Below, piece by piece: positions 54,275 to 62,032 of a DNA stretch of 64,000 nt (within the stretch, counting starts at the first letter, position 1; every line of letters starts with the position of its first letter). A program made the translations under genes and the position numbers. This DNA comes from Seinonella peptonophila (GTDB taxonomy: Bacteria; Bacillota; Bacilli; Thermoactinomycetales; Thermoactinomycetaceae), in the NCBI RefSeq assembly GCF_900129355.1, contig NZ_FQVL01000003.1, positions 124,001 to 188,000 of the forward strand, read 5' to 3'. The notes beneath the pieces are model-generated. The model saw only the letters and a list, made by a program, of their open reading frames with translations, made no database searches and was not told the origin of the DNA.

Positions 54275-55114
54275 CTACCCATGTTTACTCGCGACTATTA
54301 ATAAAACTTCACCTGGTAATGAAAGTTTTGCTGATGTTTCATATTGTTGATATATTTCAATCAATTTTTTGAGAGCATTTTGTTGTTCTTGGTCATTTAA
54401 CTCAGCCCAAGCAACTGCAGTGGGGCCTGATGATGTTTGAATATGGTTAAGTACATACGACTCTGCTGATGAATATTCTTGCGTGATTGATAGTTTCTGA
54501 ATTTGAATTTCTTCCCAGCCAGCAAGTTGAAACTGGCGCTGGACATGGTCAGGCTCTGAAAGGGAAAAGAGACCTGGTCTACCTAAAGGATCAAGGACGG
54601 CTTCAGGTCTTAATACTTGCATGATCGGAGCAATCCATGGATTGGCTTCAGCTTTTGACCAAACAAGCGCCGATAATGTCCTCCCTCCCTTTAAGATTTG
54701 ATACAGTTTTGTTAACGTTTCCTCCAGTTCATCGACAAACATAAGGCTCATCCGTGCAATCATGGCATCAAATGTTTCCTCTGGTACATCTAGCTTAGCT
54801 ACATCGATTACCATTGTTTCTACATTTGATACATTTTCTGATTTCATGACTTGATTAACAACTGAAATCATGCTTTGCGATATATCAATTGCTGTTACTT
54901 TCCCTTGAGCTCCTACGCTCTTTGCAGCAAGTAAAGTCTGATCACCAGTGCCTGCCCCGATATCTAGAACATGATCATCCAGCCGAAGTTTGGCTTGTTC
55001 AATCATGTGCATCGTTACTGTACCTAGTAATCGATCACGTTCATTTTTCTTCTGTACCCACTTTTCTGCCGCCTCCTGTGTATCCCAAACATAAATGTTT
55101 TGATTTTTGTTCAA
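54275..55114 (-). CDS. Class I SAM-dependent methyltransferase (UbiE-like)
   Basis: About 279 residues. The start is taken as the TTG of LNKNQNIYVWDTQEAAEKW, which has AGGGGG 7 nt upstream; longer frames have no site. The SAM motif I is VLDIGAGTGDQTLLAAKSVG, with AIDISQSM (motif II) and the FDAMIARMSLMFVDELEETL region following. The substrate is unknown. It abuts the HEAT-methylase gene on the same strand, so the two are co-transcribed. Confidence 0.85.
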   Translation of the reverse strand: MNKNQNIYVWDTQEAAEKWVQKKNERDRLLGTVTMHMIEQAKLRLDDHVLDIGAGTGDQTLLAAKSVGAQGKVTAIDISQSMISVVNQVMKSENVSNVETMVIDVAKLDVPEETFDAMIARMSLMFVDELEETLTKLYQILKGGRTLSALVWSKAEANPWIAPIMQVLRPEAVLDPLGRPGLFSLSEPDHVQRQFQLAGWEEIQIQKLSITQEYSSAESYVLNHIQTSSGPTAVAWAELNDQEQQNALKKLIEIYQQYETSAKLSLPGEVLLIVASKHG

Positions 55115-55312
55115 TTTACGTCCCCCTGTCATCATTTTCAATTTCTATCTAGAAATGCTTGCAATCTAGATTTTAAATGCATCCTTATAGCACACTTACA
55201 TGGACTTTTCATCGTTTTTAGAGCGATTCCTTCAAACTTCAGTTTTATTTAAGAATCTATTTAGGACAGTTTAGGAAATTTTCGGTATGTTGATCAAGAG
55301 AGGGAGGAATTG

Positions 55313-56239
55313 ATGATGAAAAGTGAATTACCCATTTTAAAATTGACCAATCTTGGAAAAAAGTACGCGAATCATTGGGCTGTTCGAAACCTTAATCTAA
55401 ATCTATATCAAGGTGAAATATATGGATTTCTGGGTCGAAATGGTGCTGGTAAGACAACGACGATCCGAATGATTATGGATTTAATCAAACCAACAACAGG
55501 CACCATCCAACTATTTGGTCAAACAGATATCGTTCGAAAAGAGATGCGTCTTCGTCAGATTGGCGCAACAATTGAATACCCAGGATTTTATCCAAATTTA
55601 ACAGCAAGAGAGAATCTTTACTATAATGCAAAGATGTTTGAAGTGGATGTGGCAAGGATTGATGAAACTTTAGAATTTATGGGTTTACAAAAAGCAGCCA
55701 ATCGGGTAGTCAAAGGGTATTCACTTGGCATGAAACAGCGACTTGGATTAGCAAGAGCATTATTACATCAGCCAAAATTATTGATCCTTGATGAACCAAC
55801 AAATGGTCTTGACCCATCTGGAATTAAAGAAATCCGAGAATTGATTCAACAACTCAGAACAGAGTTTCATATTACTGTCTTGGTATCTAGTCATATTTTA
55901 TCAGAGATTGAGCAATTAGCAGATCGTGTTGGAATGATACATCAAGGAATGCTAACAAAAGAGATTGTACTAGCCGATCTACAGCAACATGGAAAACAGT
56001 ATATCGAAATAAAGGTAAACAATCCTCAATCAGCTATTCAGACTCTTGCCCATTCGTATCGGCTTCATGACACAAAAATAATAGATGAGCAAACGGTTCA
56101 TTTATTTGGGACATTTCATCAACCAGCAGAGATCAATCGCCACCTTCATCAAGCTGGTTTCGATGTTTCACATTTTACTCTTCGCCGTGAGTCACTTGAA
56201 GATCATTTTCTGCGGATTACAGGAGGTTTTGAATCATGA
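55313..56239 (+). CDS. ABC transporter ATP-binding protein (BcrA/bacitracin-resistance type)
   Basis: About 308 residues. Walker A is GRNGAGKTTT near residue 44, the ABC signature is YSLGMKQRLGLARAL, Walker B is LLILDEPTNGLDPSG, and the switch His is in VLVSSHILSEIE. The C-terminal extension of about 90 residues is typical of drug-export subfamily members such as BcrA and of lantibiotic immunity ATPases. GGGAGG lies upstream. It overlaps the permease gene by 4 nt (ATGA). Confidence 0.92.
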   Translation: MMKSELPILKLTNLGKKYANHWAVRNLNLNLYQGEIYGFLGRNGAGKTTTIRMIMDLIKPTTGTIQLFGQTDIVRKEMRLRQIGATIEYPGFYPNLTARENLYYNAKMFEVDVARIDETLEFMGLQKAANRVVKGYSLGMKQRLGLARALLHQPKLLILDEPTNGLDPSGIKEIRELIQQLRTEFHITVLVSSHILSEIEQLADRVGMIHQGMLTKEIVLADLQQHGKQYIEIKVNNPQSAIQTLAHSYRLHDTKIIDEQTVHLFGTFHQPAEINRHLHQAGFDVSHFTLRRESLEDHFLRITGGFES

Positions 56240-56970
56240 TCACAACGATACGATTAGAACTGTTAAAATGGAAACGCTCCAAAATTATACTTTCAGCAAT
56301 CATTGCGACTCTGATGACGCCACTGATCACACTACTATCCACATTTATGAAAACAACCAATTTGGGTGTATCAGCAAAGTGGGTCGACTTGGTTGGTCTT
56401 GCTTTCCAGGTTAATCATTTATTTATTTTCCCATTACTTTTTGGTTCCTTAACAGCATTTATCTTTGTTCATGAATTCCAAACAAAATCAATCATCAACC
56501 TGTATACATTACCAAAAAGCCGTACAACCATTCTTTTAGCAAAGACTATCGTTATATTCCTGATGATCATCATTCTTACCATTCTCTCACATATTCTGAT
56601 CATTCTAACTGGTACACTCTTTATTCAATCAGGCGCTTGGAATGCGTTTTTATATTATTTTCCATTGGCGCTAAAAACGGGATTGATGCAGTTCCTAATG
56701 ATACCCATTTACATTTGTATTAGCTTGTGGACACAACATTTTATTCCACCGATTGTCACTGCTGGATTATTTATTATGACAGCCTTTATTTCCTTAGCCA
56801 TGCCTTCGATTGGGCCACTTCTCTTTCCCGCATTACCTTACTATGTAATTCTACAATCAATTGGTTGGTACAATCAGACCATCCCTCTCATCTGGGATAT
56901 GCTGATCCCGATCTTTTTGATCACAATGGTCATCGCGATGATGATTACGGAAAAACGAGATATTCATTGA
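56236..56970 (+). CDS. ABC-2 type permease
   Basis: 244 residues with six membrane helices, starting MITTIRLELLKWKRSKI, a common opening of BcrB/immunity-type permeases (ELLKWKRSK). Its start overlaps the ATPase stop, so it is the membrane half of the same exporter. Likely substrates are peptide antibiotics or lipids; this is inferred from the family. Confidence 0.88.
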   Translation: MITTIRLELLKWKRSKIILSAIIATLMTPLITLLSTFMKTTNLGVSAKWVDLVGLAFQVNHLFIFPLLFGSLTAFIFVHEFQTKSIINLYTLPKSRTTILLAKTIVIFLMIIILTILSHILIILTGTLFIQSGAWNAFLYYFPLALKTGLMQFLMIPIYICISLWTQHFIPPIVTAGLFIMTAFISLAMPSIGPLLFPALPYYVILQSIGWYNQTIPLIWDMLIPIFLITMVIAMMITEKRDIH

Positions 56971-57077
56971 TAAAAGATAAGAAAAGCGTTTCTTCTAGTT
57001 GGTACACTTTTCATTGTATGAGTAGGAATACTGATTTCCACTAAAACATGCTTTAAGATGAAAGCTGATGATAAGCT

Positions 57078-58160
57078 TCAGTCACTTGGAGTGTCCATAA
57101 CTAATGGAAGGTGAATATGAAAATCAATCATTTCACCTTCTTGATCTGCCCATATTCTGCCTTGATGTAATTGAATCATCTGTTTGGCAATCGCAAGACC
57201 TAAGCCTGATCCGTCCTCTTCTGGCGACCGCGCCTGATCAAGCCGATAGAGGCGATCAAAAAGTTGAGCTAGTTCATGCTCAGGGATGGTTTTCGCTCGA
57301 TTGCGAAATGTAATCTGTGCAGAATCATGACCTTGTTGGAGCTTAACCCAAATTTCTCCTGGCTTTTTACTATATTTGAGTGCATTGGATAACAGATTTT
57401 CAAAAACACGGATCATATGCTCTGGATCAGCCTCAATCATGATTGGATCGGTAGAAAAATCAGCTTTAATCGATAGTTGACTCTCCTCGATTATCTGTAA
57501 TGACTCATGAAGAAACTGAACCAGCATCTTTCTTATGTCGAGTACTTGGGGCTGAAACTGGATTTCATTGTTACTTAATTTTGTATATGTAAATAAATCT
57601 TCTAATCGATGTTCTAACTGTTCTGCCTTTTTATACGCTGTTTCAACATACTCAGACAACTGACTCTGTCGTTCATATCTCTGTTCCCGAATTAAACTTA
57701 GAAAACCAATAACGGTCGTTAATGGTGTTCGTAAATCATGAGAAAGATTGGCAATCAACTCATTTTTTAACCTTTCTTTTTCGCGTTCAGCTTCTACTTT
57801 CTTTTTCAATTTTTTAGACATTGTATTAATACTCTTAGCAAGCTCTGCAAGCTCATCTTTACCCTGAATGGAAATGGTTGCACCTAATGCATCTCCAGCC
57901 ATCTCTTTTACTCCGCTTTGCATATACTTGATATATGTGATTTTTCGACGAATGATAAGTAAAAAAACGACAATAAAGCTCACCGAGGCAACGATGAATA
58001 CAGAGAGTGTTAACAAGTTAAAGCCTGAAACCGATTTGACACGCCCTGGGATCAAATAATTTACCAAAACCCATTGGTAGACAAGCACAAAAGTGAGCAA
58101 TGAGACAGCAAACGAAACAAGTACTGCCAAGAGTAACTTTACACTTAGTTTCATTATCAT
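57078..58160 (-). CDS. Sensor histidine kinase
   Basis: 360 residues. Two membrane helices (about 7-29 and 48-70) flank a very short extracellular loop of about 18 residues. A HAMP-like linker follows, then DHp with the phospho-His in LIANLSHDLRTPLTTVIGF and the ATPase domain with FENLLSNALKYS (N box) and EDGSGLGLAIAK (G1). The near-absence of an extracellular domain suggests sensing within the membrane or through a partner such as a transporter. It follows its response regulator by 6 nt and is convergent with the ABC exporter operon. Confidence 0.92.
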   Translation of the reverse strand: MIMKLSVKLLLAVLVSFAVSLLTFVLVYQWVLVNYLIPGRVKSVSGFNLLTLSVFIVASVSFIVVFLLIIRRKITYIKYMQSGVKEMAGDALGATISIQGKDELAELAKSINTMSKKLKKKVEAEREKERLKNELIANLSHDLRTPLTTVIGFLSLIREQRYERQSQLSEYVETAYKKAEQLEHRLEDLFTYTKLSNNEIQFQPQVLDIRKMLVQFLHESLQIIEESQLSIKADFSTDPIMIEADPEHMIRVFENLLSNALKYSKKPGEIWVKLQQGHDSAQITFRNRAKTIPEHELAQLFDRLYRLDQARSPEEDGSGLGLAIAKQMIQLHQGRIWADQEGEMIDFHIHLPLVMDTPSD

Positions 58161-58166
58161 AAAACC

Positions 58167-58862
58167 TCATTCACTCTGAAATTTATATCCGACTCCCCAG
58201 ATTGTATGTATATACTTTGGCTTTTTGGGTTGGTCTTCTAATTTGGCGCGTATATTTCGAATATGAACCATTACTGTGTTCTCATTATTGATAAAGGTTT
58301 CTTTCCATACCTTTTCATAGATCTCTTCTATACTGAATACAATGCCATGATTTCGAGCCAGTAGTTCCAGAATCGCGAACTCTCGACGTGTGAGTTCTAT
58401 CTTCTGCCCCATTCGTTCCACTTGATGTGTTTTACGATTGATTACCAAATTATCGAACACTAACTCCTCACTGGAAGTCTTGGTGGTAGAACCTTGTAAA
58501 GAATGATACCTACGAAGTTGTGACTTCACCCGTGCTACCAATTCTAATGGTTGAAAAGGCTTCGTCATATAATCGTCCGCTCCAATGGTTAAACCTTGGA
58601 TCACATCCAGATTTTCACTTTTGGCAGTCAGGAAAATAATCGGCATATTGCGGATTTCTCTTATTTTCATGCAGGCAGTGTAACCATCCATCTTAGGCAT
58701 CATGGTATCTAAAATGACTAAGTCCACTTCTTCCTTTTGAATCACTTGCATAGCTTCTTCACCATGAAATGCACTCAAAACTTGGAAACCTTCATTTTCT
58801 AAATAAATACTTAATAATTGATGGATGTTTGGGTCATCATCGGTGATGAGGATCGTAGTCAT
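58167..58862 (-). CDS. OmpR-family response regulator
   Basis: 231 residues from MTTILITDDDPNIHQLLS, with AAGGTGAT upstream. It has a receiver domain with acidic pocket TDDD, phospho-Asp in VILDTMMPKMDG and Lys in DDYMTKPFQPLEL, and a C-terminal winged helix (LTRREFAILELLARNHG, NTVMVHIRNIRAKLE). It is the first gene of the operon with the kinase. A structured element ending in a terminator lies only about 28 nt before its start, so read-through of that terminator could control expression. Confidence 0.94.
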   Translation of the reverse strand: MTTILITDDDPNIHQLLSIYLENEGFQVLSAFHGEEAMQVIQKEEVDLVILDTMMPKMDGYTACMKIREIRNMPIIFLTAKSENLDVIQGLTIGADDYMTKPFQPLELVARVKSQLRRYHSLQGSTTKTSSEELVFDNLVINRKTHQVERMGQKIELTRREFAILELLARNHGIVFSIEEIYEKVWKETFINNENTVMVHIRNIRAKLEDQPKKPKYIHTIWGVGYKFQSE

Positions 58863-58889
58863 CAGATCACCTTCTTTCATGATGTAAAA

Positions 58890-59076
58890 AAGCCGTTAAA
58901 GAACGGCTTCCAGCTTGTAGATAAAATCACGTGATCCGCTCATGATCGTGGCTTACGGCGAAGCTCTGGTTGCCATTCCACTATGTTACGCCCGAAATGG
59001 AGCATTGCCGATCACCCCTCGACTCGCGCTCATTAGGGTTTCTTATCAATCTAAAAACAGTTAATGAGCGCGGCTT
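58890..59076 (-). promoter_or_regulatory. Structured leader or 3' UTR element ending in a terminator, copy 2
   Basis: Between proS and the response regulator gene. A perfect 10-bp inverted repeat (GCGCTCATTA, 59026-59035, with TAATGAGCGC, 59062-59071) is followed by the conserved core 58943-58974. That core matches 13949-13988 upstream of the ATPase pair. The palindrome ATCACGTGAT comes next, and finally a terminator (AAGCCGTT 58890-58897 with AACGGCTT 58902-58909 and a T-run). It either ends the proS transcript or acts as an attenuator for the two-component operon. Confidence 0.5.
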
Positions 59077-59082
59077 CAACTA

Positions 59083-60549
59083 TTAATAAGAGCGAGCAAA
59101 CCAAACTGTATGTTTAGCCTGTTGACCACAATGGATACAAACCTCTTTTTCTACTGGTGATTGAAATGGAATATTACGCGTAGTAAAGCGTGTCTCTTGC
59201 TTGATCTTCGCTTCACACTCATCATCACCACACCAGCCTGCTAAAACCCACCCAGGTACTTGATTCTCCTGTTCGGATATTTCCAGATGTTGATGTAACT
59301 GTTCGAGTGTATTTATTTGTAAGTGCATGTGTTCAGATTGAAACTGTAAGGCACGCTGAAAGAGATCTTTTTGGATGGCTTCGAGTTGCTCTTTTACTTG
59401 TGCGGCTAATTGCTCAATGGAAACAGGAAGCTTTTCTCCGGTATCTCTCCGCGCCAAAATAGCTTGATTTTGCTCAAGGTCGCGCGGCCCTAGCTCAATA
59501 CGGATCGGAACTCCACGCATTTCCCATTCATTAAATTTCCAGCCAGGTGTCTCATCTCTTAAATCCATGCGTACTCGAATATCACTCGCTTTTAATTGTT
59601 CATAGAGGTGATGCATCTTTTCTACCACAAGATCACGAGTTTTACTTGGCCCAACAGGGATCATCACTACTTGTGTTGGAGCCACACGAGGTGGTAAAAC
59701 CAACCCATGATCATCACCATGTACCATAATCATCGACCCAATGAGACGTGTTGAAGTCCCCCAAGATGTGGTATGTACATACTGTAATTGGTTTTCTTTA
59801 TCTAAATACTTAATTTCAAAGCCTTTTGCAAAATTGGTTCCCATATAATGAGAGGTACCTGCTTGAACTGATTTCCCATCTTTCATCATCGCTTCGACGG
59901 AATAGGTATCGATCGCACCAGCGAATTTTTCGCTAGGCGTCTTCTGTCCGACAAAAAGCGGAATTGCTAATTCTTCTTCTATCACTTCTCGATAAATTTC
60001 TAACATTTGTAATGTCTCTTCACGTGCTTCCTCTTCAGTTGCATGAGCAGTATGCCCCTCTTGCCATAAGAATTCAGAAGTACGTAAAAAAGGTAAGGTA
60101 CGCTTCTCCCAACGAAAGACATTTGCCCACTGGTTAATTAAAACCGGCAGATCACGATAGCTTTGAATCCACTGGCTATACATATGACCAATCATTGTTT
60201 CTGAAGTTGGGCGCAAGGCTAACCGTTCTTCAAGTTTTTCGCCAGCAGCTTCTGTTACCCAAGGTAACTCAGGGCTAAATCCTTCAATATGTTCTTTCTC
60301 TTTTTCAAAAAAAGTTTCAGGAATCAGCATTGGAAAATAGGCATTCCGATGACCTGTCTCTTTAAAACGACGATCCATCGCCTGCTGTATCCGTTCCCAT
60401 AACTCATATCCGTCCGGTTTAAAAACAATGCAACCGCGGACAGGTGTATAGTCCATTAAATCTGCTTTTTTAATCGTATCAATATACCAACGTGAAAAAT
60501 CAACTGATTGTGGAGTTATCTCCTTTGAGATGCCACCTTTCTTTCCCAC
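59083..60549 (-). CDS. proS: Prolyl-tRNA synthetase, archaeal/eukaryotic-like (type 3)
   Basis: About 488 residues. It lacks the INS editing domain of the long bacterial ProS and has the C-terminal zinc-binding-like extension (GWCGDDECEAKIKQETR, CIHCGQQAKHTVWFA). The class II motifs are FRWEKRTLPFLRTSEFLW (motif 2) and the GSMIMVHGDDHGLVLPPRVA region (motif 3). It charges tRNA-Pro. The start is one of two adjacent GTG codons after AAAGGAG. No T-box precedes it, unlike the other synthetase operons in the window. Confidence 0.95.
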   Translation of the reverse strand: MGKKGGISKEITPQSVDFSRWYIDTIKKADLMDYTPVRGCIVFKPDGYELWERIQQAMDRRFKETGHRNAYFPMLIPETFFEKEKEHIEGFSPELPWVTEAAGEKLEERLALRPTSETMIGHMYSQWIQSYRDLPVLINQWANVFRWEKRTLPFLRTSEFLWQEGHTAHATEEEAREETLQMLEIYREVIEEELAIPLFVGQKTPSEKFAGAIDTYSVEAMMKDGKSVQAGTSHYMGTNFAKGFEIKYLDKENQLQYVHTTSWGTSTRLIGSMIMVHGDDHGLVLPPRVAPTQVVMIPVGPSKTRDLVVEKMHHLYEQLKASDIRVRMDLRDETPGWKFNEWEMRGVPIRIELGPRDLEQNQAILARRDTGEKLPVSIEQLAAQVKEQLEAIQKDLFQRALQFQSEHMHLQINTLEQLHQHLEISEQENQVPGWVLAGWCGDDECEAKIKQETRFTTRNIPFQSPVEKEVCIHCGQQAKHTVWFARSY

Positions 60550-60655
60550 CACAAACACTCCTTTAAATCTACTGACAAACCATTATATACGAGATTTGGT
60601 GGAAAAGAAATCATCAGGATTCGATTCAAACTGCTATGCCATGTTTTTCTTACCC

Positions 60656-61168
60656 CTATTTATTCAAATATTCATGTTGAAACATACACATTCTCAATGC
60701 ATCATGATATCTTCCCGCAGCAAAAAATTCATCTCTTAATTTACCTTCTGTTTGAAAACCTACTTTTTCATAGATATGAATCGCTCTTTGATTTTCAATA
60801 TCAACGATTAAATAGAGTTTATGTAGATTCAAAACGGTAAAAGCATAGTGAATTGCTAATTTAGTAGCGATGGTGGCATATCCATGACCTTGATTAGAGG
60901 GATCTATGATGATCTGAAATTCAGCACGTCGATGAATATAATCAATCTCTACTAATTCAACTAATCCAAGCCGTATCTCTTCTTTTTCGACAATAAATCG
61001 ACGTTCACTCTGATCATGAATGTGTTTATCATATAAATCACATAATTCTACAAATGATTCATAAGGTTCTTCAAACCAATAAGTCATGATTTCTGCATTA
61101 TTATTAAGCCGATGAACATAAAGCAAATCTTCCCGTTCTAATGGTCTTAAACGAACTGTGTCATCCAT
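60656..61168 (-). CDS. speG: Spermidine N1-acetyltransferase (GNAT family)
   Basis: 170 residues from [20 protein letters not shown], with AAAGGA 9 nt upstream. It closely resembles E. coli SpeG along its length: [49 protein letters not shown] and [17 protein letters not shown]. The acetyl-CoA-binding loop is [14 protein letters not shown]. It acetylates spermidine and spermine, detoxifying excess polyamine. SpeG is usual in gammaproteobacteria and scattered in Firmicutes, so transfer is possible. Confidence 0.9.
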   Translation of the reverse strand: MDDTVRLRPLEREDLLYVHRLNNNAEIMTYWFEEPYESFVELCDLYDKHIHDQSERRFIVEKEEIRLGLVELVEIDYIHRRAEFQIIIDPSNQGHGYATIATKLAIHYAFTVLNLHKLYLIVDIENQRAIHIYEKVGFQTEGKLRDEFFAAGRYHDALRMCMFQHEYLNK

Positions 61169-61193
61169 ATTCTTCATCCTTTGAGAAAAAATA

Positions 61194-61223
61194 AAAGCAG
61201 AGGCTATACAATACCTCTACTTT
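61194..61223 (-). terminator. Terminator after the NRPS-methyltransferase operon
   Basis: AAAGCAGAGG (61194-61203) pairs with CCTCTACTTT (61214-61223) with one mismatch; on the minus strand TTTTATTTTTT follows. Confidence 0.75.
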
Positions 61224-61235
61224 AGCCTTTCCACA

Positions 61236-62024
61236 TCAATACAGATATTTAACTTCACTTTTTTCAGCATATACTCTTAATGCTACATAGTCGATGTGCC
61301 ATTGATTTTTCTCTAGACAATAGAGTTCTGGTCTTAAACGATCTTCAACTGCTTGATACAAATTCTCTTTCTCTTCATTTGAAAAGCCTTCAAAGAAATG
61401 ATCCATGGTTATTTGGATCCAGTTTCGAAATCCATCTGCTCCACCAACTAAGTTTGTAGGTTGTTTAAAATGAAGTGCTTTTCGCACAATAAATCCTTCT
61501 TCTTCTAACAATGAGGTGTATTCACCCATACTAGGAAAATAGAGGTGATTTCGATCTTGTAAGGAGACTCCCGTCTCTTTTAACACTTCTTCGACTACTT
61601 GAAAAACTCGCTGTACATTTCCCTTAGCTGCAAACTGTGCGACAAATCGCCCATTCGCTAACAAGTTTTGATAGATCTGGCGTGCCACTGTCCGCGCATC
61701 GGAAATCCAGTGAAGTACTGCACAAGAAAAGATTGCATCATAACGGGTAGCGCCCTTATAATAACGAGCATCTGCCACCTGAAATGGAATTTCTTGATAT
61801 CTTGATTTTGCTTCTTCAATCATCTCTATAGAACTATCAATACCTTCTACCCAAGCTCCAGCTTGCGCGATCTGATTTGTGAGATCGCCGGTGCCACAAC
61901 CTAAATCTAGAATTTTCTCTCCTGCTTTTGGTTGTAACCAAGCAAAAACTTCCTGCTCAGTGGAGTAAGTATGGATATCTGAATAACTCTTCGGTTTCCA
62001 TTTTTTGGTGTTTTCCATTTTCAT
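61236..62024 (-). CDS. SAM-dependent methyltransferase linked to the NRPS
   Basis: 262 residues. Motif I is ILDLGCGTGDLTNQIAQAGA, followed by EGIDSSIEMIEEA and the YDAIFSCAVLHWISDA region, as in trans-aconitate-type and tailoring methyltransferases. AAAGGGG lies upstream of the ATG, which is 8 nt after the NRPS stop, so the two are in one operon. It may methylate the peptide product, or be an unrelated housekeeping enzyme. Confidence 0.85.
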   Translation of the reverse strand: MKMENTKKWKPKSYSDIHTYSTEQEVFAWLQPKAGEKILDLGCGTGDLTNQIAQAGAWVEGIDSSIEMIEEAKSRYQEIPFQVADARYYKGATRYDAIFSCAVLHWISDARTVARQIYQNLLANGRFVAQFAAKGNVQRVFQVVEEVLKETGVSLQDRNHLYFPSMGEYTSLLEEEGFIVRKALHFKQPTNLVGGADGFRNWIQITMDHFFEGFSNEEKENLYQAVEDRLRPELYCLEKNQWHIDYVALRVYAEKSEVKYLY

Positions 62025-62032
62025 AATCCCCT

